A DNA stretch of 10,303 nucleotides from contig DASYAE010000071.1 of assembly GCA_036501535.1 (NCBI GenBank), positions 1-10,303 on the forward strand, read 5' to 3'. Made by a program: the position numbers and the translations under genes. The stretch's first letter is position 1. The number at the start of each line of letters is the position of its first letter. The stretch comes from DASYAE01 sp036501535. GTDB lineage: Bacteria; Actinomycetota; Actinomycetes; Streptomycetales; Catenulisporaceae. The notes under the pieces are model-generated. The model was not told the DNA's origin. It did not search any database and saw only the letters and a list, made by a program, of their open reading frames with translations. This document shows positions 6,513-10,303 of this stretch, one piece after another.

Positions 6513-7756
6513 CGCTCCTCCCCGTGCGCCAGCAGCGGGACGAGGTACTGGGCGTCGGGGCTGCCCCAGCCGGTGACCGGGTCCCAGCCGGGCCCGGCGG
6601 TGTAGCCCTCGAAGACGCCGGTGGCCGAGATCACCGAGTTGTCGCCGGTGACGACGTCGTGGAAGGCCTGGTGGTAGGCCGGGCCGCGGGCGATGCTGTA
6701 GAGGGCGGGGTTGACGAAGCCGAGATGCCGGCCGGCCGCCTGGTCGGCCAGGGCGATCACGCCGGCCCACAGCGGGGTTGAGGCGCTGGTGCCGGTGGCG
6801 GCCCGGAATTCGCCGTCGCTGTACTCCAGCGCCATGGCGGTGTCGGAGTCCGCGTTGGCGGACACGTCGGGGACGCCGCGGCCGACGCCGGCCCGCGGCA
6901 GGCCGTTCTGGTAGTCCGGCCGGGGAAACAGGGTGCTGTAACCGCCGCCCGAGGCGTCGTCGCCCCCGTTCCAGGCCATCTCGCCCAGGTAGCCGCCGTC
7001 CGGGCGGGCCGCAGCCAGCATGGTGCCGCCGACCCCGAGCACCAGCGGATCGGAGGCGGGCAGGCTGACCTGCACCGGCGGCCCGTCGTCAGCGATCGCG
7101 CCGCTGTCGCCGGAGGAGGCGACGACCGTGACGCGCTGCTGCGCGGCCTGTTCCAGCGCAGCGTTCATCGAGGCGGCCTCGGCGCCGGTCAGGACGTGCT
7201 CGCCGGCGCTGGCGCTGATCGAGACCACGGCGGCGTGCAGGCCGGTCGCGGTCTGGATCACCTGGGTCAGCGCGGCGGCGAGGCTCGCGGTGTCCGTGAC
7301 GGCGCTCTGGGGGATGAGCACGACCTCGAGCGTGGCCCCGGGGGCGATGGCGTGCACCATCTCGGTGTCCGTGACCTCTTCATCGTTCGCGAGGTAGGGC
7401 GTCGCGGAGCCGGCGAGAGTGTTCACGACCCGCAGGCCGGCCGGCCGCAGACCGAACGTGCCGTCGAACGCGGCCAGATCCTGGCGGATGTCAGTAAAGT
7501 CGGACCCGGTCTCGGCCTCCTCGGGCAGGACCACGGTCTCGCCGCTGCCGTCGATTCCCTGGCCGAGCAAGGGCGCGACGCCGTAAGCCGTCTGATACGC
7601 CTGGGGGCTGTAGCAGGGTAAGGACTTCAATCCGGGCGGCGCGCAGTTCAGCGGCGCGGCCGCGGCGGCGAGCCACGGCCAGCGGCGAGGGCGTCGCTGC
7701 CGCAGCGCGAATTGCGATCGGTTCAGCAGGGCTCTGCTGGTGCGTTGTGCCTTCAT
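6509..7756 (-). CDS. Sedolisin (S53 family) serine-carboxyl peptidase, without propeptide
   Basis: From the ATG at 7754-7756 the protein has 415 residues and matches the sedolisin/kumamolisin catalytic domain from about residue 48 (CYSPQAYQTAYGV) to the end. The expected catalytic residues are visible: Glu126 and Asp130 in E-x3-D, the oxyanion Asp217 in SSGDSGA, and Ser324 in TGTSAS. The calcium site fits Asp367, Gly388, Gly390 and Asp392 (AGPGWD). Sedolisins cleave proteins at acidic pH and usually carry a propeptide of roughly 150-200 residues; here only about 47 residues precede the catalytic domain. They include RRPRRW (21-26) and a short hydrophobic run (27-36), a possible but weak export signal. 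Leu46 is encoded by TTA (7619-7621). GTG at 7793-7795 is an alternative start; neither has a good ribosome binding site. The gene leads an operon with an ABC transporter and is divergent from a two-component system. Confidence 0.92.
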   Translation of the reverse strand: MKAQRTSRALLNRSQFALRQRRPRRWPWLAAAAAPLNCAPPGLKSLPCYSPQAYQTAYGVAPLLGQGIDGSGETVVLPEEAETGSDFTDIRQDLAAFDGTFGLRPAGLRVVNTLAGSATPYLANDEEVTDTEMVHAIAPGATLEVVLIPQSAVTDTASLAAALTQVIQTATGLHAAVVSISASAGEHVLTGAEAASMNAALEQAAQQRVTVVASSGDSGAIADDGPPVQVSLPASDPLVLGVGGTMLAAARPDGGYLGEMAWNGGDDASGGGYSTLFPRPDYQNGLPRAGVGRGVPDVSANADSDTAMALEYSDGEFRAATGTSASTPLWAGVIALADQAAGRHLGFVNPALYSIARGPAYHQAFHDVVTGDNSVISATGVFEGYTAGPGWDPVTGWGSPDAQYLVPLLAHGEER

Positions 7757-7839
7757 GGCAGCCAGCGTCCCGGCCGGCAGCGGAAGGCACGCCACGCCCC
7801 GGAGGGAGCGCGGGTCACTCCTTGGAGGGATATGCCGGA

Positions 7840-7858
7840 GGGCGCGCCCCGATAGCCT
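7840..7858 (+). promoter_or_regulatory. Candidate leaderless promoter and palindrome before the histidine kinase
   Basis: TAGCCT at 7853-7858 fits the actinobacterial -10 pattern TANNNT and lies 7 nt before the GTG at 7866, so the transcript could start at or next to that codon and be leaderless. A perfect 10-bp palindrome, GGGCGCGCCC (7840-7849), sits just upstream of the -10, where a bound repressor would block polymerase. No good -35 hexamer is present at standard spacing. Three GGAGGG strings (7801, 7824, 7837) also lie in this 109-bp divergent region. Confidence 0.35.
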
Positions 7859-7865
7859 GCGAAGC

Positions 7866-9398
7866 GTGCTGGACCGTATGCGACCCAAGACCTGGGGGCT
7901 TTCAGGCAAGCTGATCGCCTCCTACATCCTCGTCACGATCGCCGCCGTCGTGCTCGTCGAGGCACTCGTGCTCGGCTTCCAGGTGCCCCAGATGGTCAGC
8001 GGCGTCCAAGTGCAGGACCAGCTTCAGACGGAGGTGGACGCCACCGCGCAGACCTACGGCCAGCAGCTCGCCGAGCGTTATCCCGAGGGCGTGCCGCCCG
8101 GCACCGTGCTCGGCGACCGCAGCAAGCAGGTGCGGCCGGGGCAGATCGAGCCGACCTCGGACGGCGGCACCCTGAGTGTCCCCGCGCTGACCGGCCCGAT
8201 TCCGAGCGGCCAGGCGATCACCGCGGTCGTGGCGATCGCCGCCGACGGCACGGTCGTCGCATCCTCAGCACCGTCCCGGTATCCGGCTGGCGAGGCGGCG
8301 GCCAGCGAGCTACCCGCCCCCGCCGGCGTGGCGATCGGCGGCGGCACCATAAAAACCGGGAGCCTGGCCACGCAGTATGGCAACGTCCTGTGGACAGTCT
8401 GGTCTGCTGGCCGCGCCGGCGTCGGCAAGGCATCGGCCGGAGTGCCAGCGGCCGCCGCAGCCGTCTATGCCCAGGCGCCGTGGTCCCCACCCAGGTTCGT
8501 CAATCCCGTCCGCGCATGGAGCGAGCTGAGCCGGCTCAACGGAGACAGCGTCCTGCTGCTGGCGTCCCCCTCCGCGCTGTTCATAGCGATCGTGCCGGTC
8601 GGCGTACTGTTCGGCCGGCTGGCCACGCGGCGCCTGGTCCGCAGAGTACGCCGCCTAGAACAAGCCACCCTCGCAGTCGCGGACGGCGACTACACCGTGG
8701 CCCTACCCGCCTCCGGCCGGGACGAGATAGGCCGGCTGGAGACGAACTTCAGCACCATGACACGCCAGCTCGGCTCAGCCCTGGACGCCGAGCGGCAGCG
8801 GGCCACCGGCGACGCGCGCGCCGCGGAACGAGCCCGGATCGCGCGCGAGATCCACGACGCGATATCCCAGCACCTGTTCGGCCTGCGGATGATCGCCGCC
8901 GGAATGCGCCGGGCCGACCCGGAGAACAGACAGGCGCAGGCAATCGAGTCGATCAGCGAGGAGGCGCTGCGCGATATGCAGGCCCTGCTGATCGAGCTAC
9001 GCCCGGCAGGACTGGACGGCGCCGGGCTCGCCCCGGCCCTGCAACAGGTCTGCGATACCTACCACCACCGGCTCGGCGTCAGTGTCGATGCGAACCTGGA
9101 GGCCGTAGCAGTGCCCGAGATCGTCGAACACGCACTGCTGCGCATCGCCCAGGAGGCGTGCGCCAACGCCGTCAGGCACGGCAACACCCGACACCTCGCC
9201 GTGTCCCTGGCCCATAACAACGGCCACGTCGAACTCGCCGTGCGCGACACCGGCACCGGCTTCGACCCGGCCGCACAGCACGCCGGCTCCGGACTGGCCC
9301 ACATCCGCGACCGCGCCAAAGAAGTCGGCGGCACCGTGCAGATCAACAGCGCGCCCGGACGCGGTACGGAGCTCACCGTCCGGGTGCCGGTCTCATGA
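7866..9398 (+). CDS. NarL-family sensor histidine kinase
   Basis: From the GTG at 7866 this is a 510-residue membrane sensor kinase. A transmembrane helix at about 15-38, an outer sensor region of about 190 residues (39-227) with no family I recognise, and a second helix at about 228-250 are followed by a HAMP linker (about 251-303). The HisKA_3 dimerisation domain carries the phospho-accepting His330 in RIAREIHD (324-331). The HATPase domain has Asn434 in the N box (QEACANAVRHG), DTGTGFDP (461-468) and GSGLAHI (474-480). An ATG at 7878 is an alternative start; I prefer GTG 7866 because of the -10-like TAGCCT 7 nt upstream. The stop overlaps the response regulator start by ATGA. The gene is divergent from the peptidase-transporter operon, which it may control. 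ATA and CTA codons, rare at this GC, recur. Confidence 0.92.
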   Translation: MLDRMRPKTWGLSGKLIASYILVTIAAVVLVEALVLGFQVPQMVSGVQVQDQLQTEVDATAQTYGQQLAERYPEGVPPGTVLGDRSKQVRPGQIEPTSDGGTLSVPALTGPIPSGQAITAVVAIAADGTVVASSAPSRYPAGEAAASELPAPAGVAIGGGTIKTGSLATQYGNVLWTVWSAGRAGVGKASAGVPAAAAAVYAQAPWSPPRFVNPVRAWSELSRLNGDSVLLLASPSALFIAIVPVGVLFGRLATRRLVRRVRRLEQATLAVADGDYTVALPASGRDEIGRLETNFSTMTRQLGSALDAERQRATGDARAAERARIAREIHDAISQHLFGLRMIAAGMRRADPENRQAQAIESISEEALRDMQALLIELRPAGLDGAGLAPALQQVCDTYHHRLGVSVDANLEAVAVPEIVEHALLRIAQEACANAVRHGNTRHLAVSLAHNNGHVELAVRDTGTGFDPAAQHAGSGLAHIRDRAKEVGGTVQINSAPGRGTELTVRVPVS

Positions 9399-10051
9399 CG
9401 GTCCGCGTGGTGATCGCCGACGACCACCGAGTCGTGCGCGACGGCCTGTGCTATCTGCTCGGCCAGGAACCAGACATCGAGGTGGCCGGCGAGGCCGGAG
9501 ACGGCCGGCAAACGATCGACATAGTCGCCGCCACCCGCCCGGACGTGCTCCTCCTCGACCTCTACATGCCCGGACTTGACGGGCACGCAGTGATCGCAGC
9601 ACTGCGCGACACCCCGCACCGGCCCGCCGTAGTCGTGCTCACCTCCGCCGCCGACGACGAGCACTTGGTCCGCGCCATGCACGCCGGCGCGACCTCCTAC
9701 CTGCTAAAGACCGCTCCCGCCGAGCACGTCATCGCCGCAGTCCGGGACGCCGCAGTAGGGACCGCCAGCCTCAGCCCCGAACTGCTCACCCAGCTCACCC
9801 GGGCACTACGCCGCCCCGCGCCCCCGGACCCGTTCGACCCGCTCTCGCCGCGCGAGCGCGAAGTACTCCAACTGATCGCCCGCGGCCACAGCAACCGGCA
9901 GATCGCCAGGAGCCTGGAGATCGGCGAGCAGACCGTCAAGACCCACGTCCGCAGCATCCTGACGAAACTCGGCCTACAGGACCGCGTCCAAGCTGCGATC
10001 TTCGCCTTGCGCCACCAGCCGTCCGGAACGCAGCCTTCTAACAAAACTTAG
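9395..10051 (+). CDS. NarL/LuxR-family response regulator
   Basis: This 218-residue two-domain regulator should be phosphorylated by the kinase encoded immediately upstream and then bind DNA. The receiver domain (about 1-120) has the acidic pair Asp9-Asp10, the phospho-acceptor Asp55 in LLLDLYMPG, Thr83 and Lys105. The linker is Pro-rich (141-148). The LuxR-type helix-turn-helix lies at about 148-207 (SPREREVLQLIARGHSNRQIA, then TVKTHVRSILTKLG). The ATG at 9395-9397 overlaps the kinase stop (ATGA), so the pair is co-translated. Likely targets are its own promoter or the divergent peptidase operon; this is inferred from position. Stop TAG at 10049-10051. Confidence 0.95.
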   Translation: MTVRVVIADDHRVVRDGLCYLLGQEPDIEVAGEAGDGRQTIDIVAATRPDVLLLDLYMPGLDGHAVIAALRDTPHRPAVVVLTSAADDEHLVRAMHAGATSYLLKTAPAEHVIAAVRDAAVGTASLSPELLTQLTRALRRPAPPDPFDPLSPREREVLQLIARGHSNRQIARSLEIGEQTVKTHVRSILTKLGLQDRVQAAIFALRHQPSGTQPSNKT

Positions 10052-10154
10052 CCGCGCACTTTCCCCGACGCTGGAACTCGGCCACGGCAGTGGGTTCGCT
10101 GGAACTCGAGGCGACCGCGGGGCCTGCTAGGCCAGTTGAGCACAGCGCAAGACG

Positions 10155-10176
10155 ACCGCGGCAACCGGTCCGTGGT
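10155..10176 (+). terminator. Weak candidate terminator hairpin after the response regulator
   Basis: ACCGCGG (10155-10161) and CCGTGGT (10170-10176) form a 7-bp stem with one G-T wobble and an 8-nt loop, about 100 nt after the stop. A smaller GGCCT-GCT-AGGCC hairpin lies at 10121-10133. Either might end the kinase-regulator transcript, but neither is strong. The rest of 10052-10303 holds no gene I can support; a 12-bp direct repeat, CGCTGGAACTCG, occurs at 10069-10080 and 10097-10108. Confidence 0.25.
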
Positions 10177-10237
10177 GATCCGTCGCGTGACTCGAAGTAG
10201 TCCAGAACACGTGGTCGCGGCGGATTGCCACGGGCAT

Positions 10238-10299
10238 CTTTTGACCTCAAATCCGCTACGCACTTGGCCAAAGACCAAAGGCGAGTTTTCAGTCAAAAG
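10238..10299. repeat. AT-rich inverted repeat at the right edge
   Basis: CTTTTGAC (10238-10245) and its exact reverse complement GTCAAAAG (10292-10299) flank a stretch poorer in GC than the rest of the window. Inside lie the smaller inverted repeat TTTGA-CC-TCAAA (10240-10251) and the palindrome TTGGCCAA (about 10264-10271). It may be a promoter/operator region for a gene beyond the window or the edge of another element; the sequence ends too soon to tell. Confidence 0.4.
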
Positions 10300-10303
10300 C
10301 ACC

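Noticed and set aside
6513..6770. N-terminal extension of the ABC ATPase
   Set aside because: It overlaps the C-terminal, calcium-site part of the peptidase in another frame, is Arg/Pro-rich, and a strong ribosome binding site precedes the ATG at 6512.
10038..10302. Two short minus-strand frames in the right-hand intergenic region, one nearly reaching the edge
   Set aside because: No recognisable domain or supporting ribosome binding site, mixed composition, and one overlaps the end of the response regulator. Incomplete evidence at the window edge.

Overview
This is chromosomal DNA of very high GC content with dense, often overlapping genes, GTG and TTG starts and long spurious antisense frames. 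The gene families (an ECF41-type sigma factor, an OtrA-like ribosomal protection protein, a sedolisin peptidase and a NarL-type two-component pair) fit a soil actinomycete of the Streptomyces or Catenulispora kind. That assignment is inferred from families and base composition, not from any search. I see no tRNA or rRNA gene, CRISPR array, transposase or phage gene.

Layout. (1) 1-65: a strong hairpin that probably ends the first gene. (2) 66-545, minus: an AhpD-like carboxymuconolactone decarboxylase (CMD) family protein. It is divergent, across 202 bp, from (3) 748-1620, plus: an ECF41/SigJ-type sigma factor with a C-terminal SnoaL-like domain. CMD family gene next to ECF41 sigma is a known pairing. 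(4) 1625-2359, plus: a GNAT acetyltransferase 4 nt behind the sigma gene. (5) 2375-4477, minus: a ribosomal protection GTPase of the Tet(M)/OtrA type, convergent with the GNAT gene. Its upstream region (4478-4650) holds a plausible WhiB7-like promoter, a candidate leader ORF and a short tandem repeat. (6) 4653-4687: a perfect hairpin closing the next operon. (7) 7756 down to 4717, minus: a three-gene unit of sedolisin (S53) peptidase, ABC ATPase and ABC-2 type permease, each joined to the next by an ATGA stop/start overlap. (8) 7866-10051, plus: a NarL-family histidine kinase and LuxR-type response regulator, also joined by ATGA and divergent from the peptidase operon. (9) 10052-10303: non-coding as far as I can tell, becoming more AT-rich at the right edge.

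How the parts may work together. The sigma factor, CMD protein and acetyltransferase look like a small stress or detoxification module. The ribosomal protection gene is a self-contained antibiotic-resistance unit with signs of drug-responsive control. The most interesting assembly is 4717-10051: a predicted exported peptidase made from the same transcript as an ABC transporter and placed back to back with a two-component system that may control it. The peptidase has a recognisable sedolisin catalytic set but no room for the usual propeptide, and it contains a TTA leucine codon near its start, which in streptomycetes would link it to bldA developmental control. The functional linkage is inferred from gene order.
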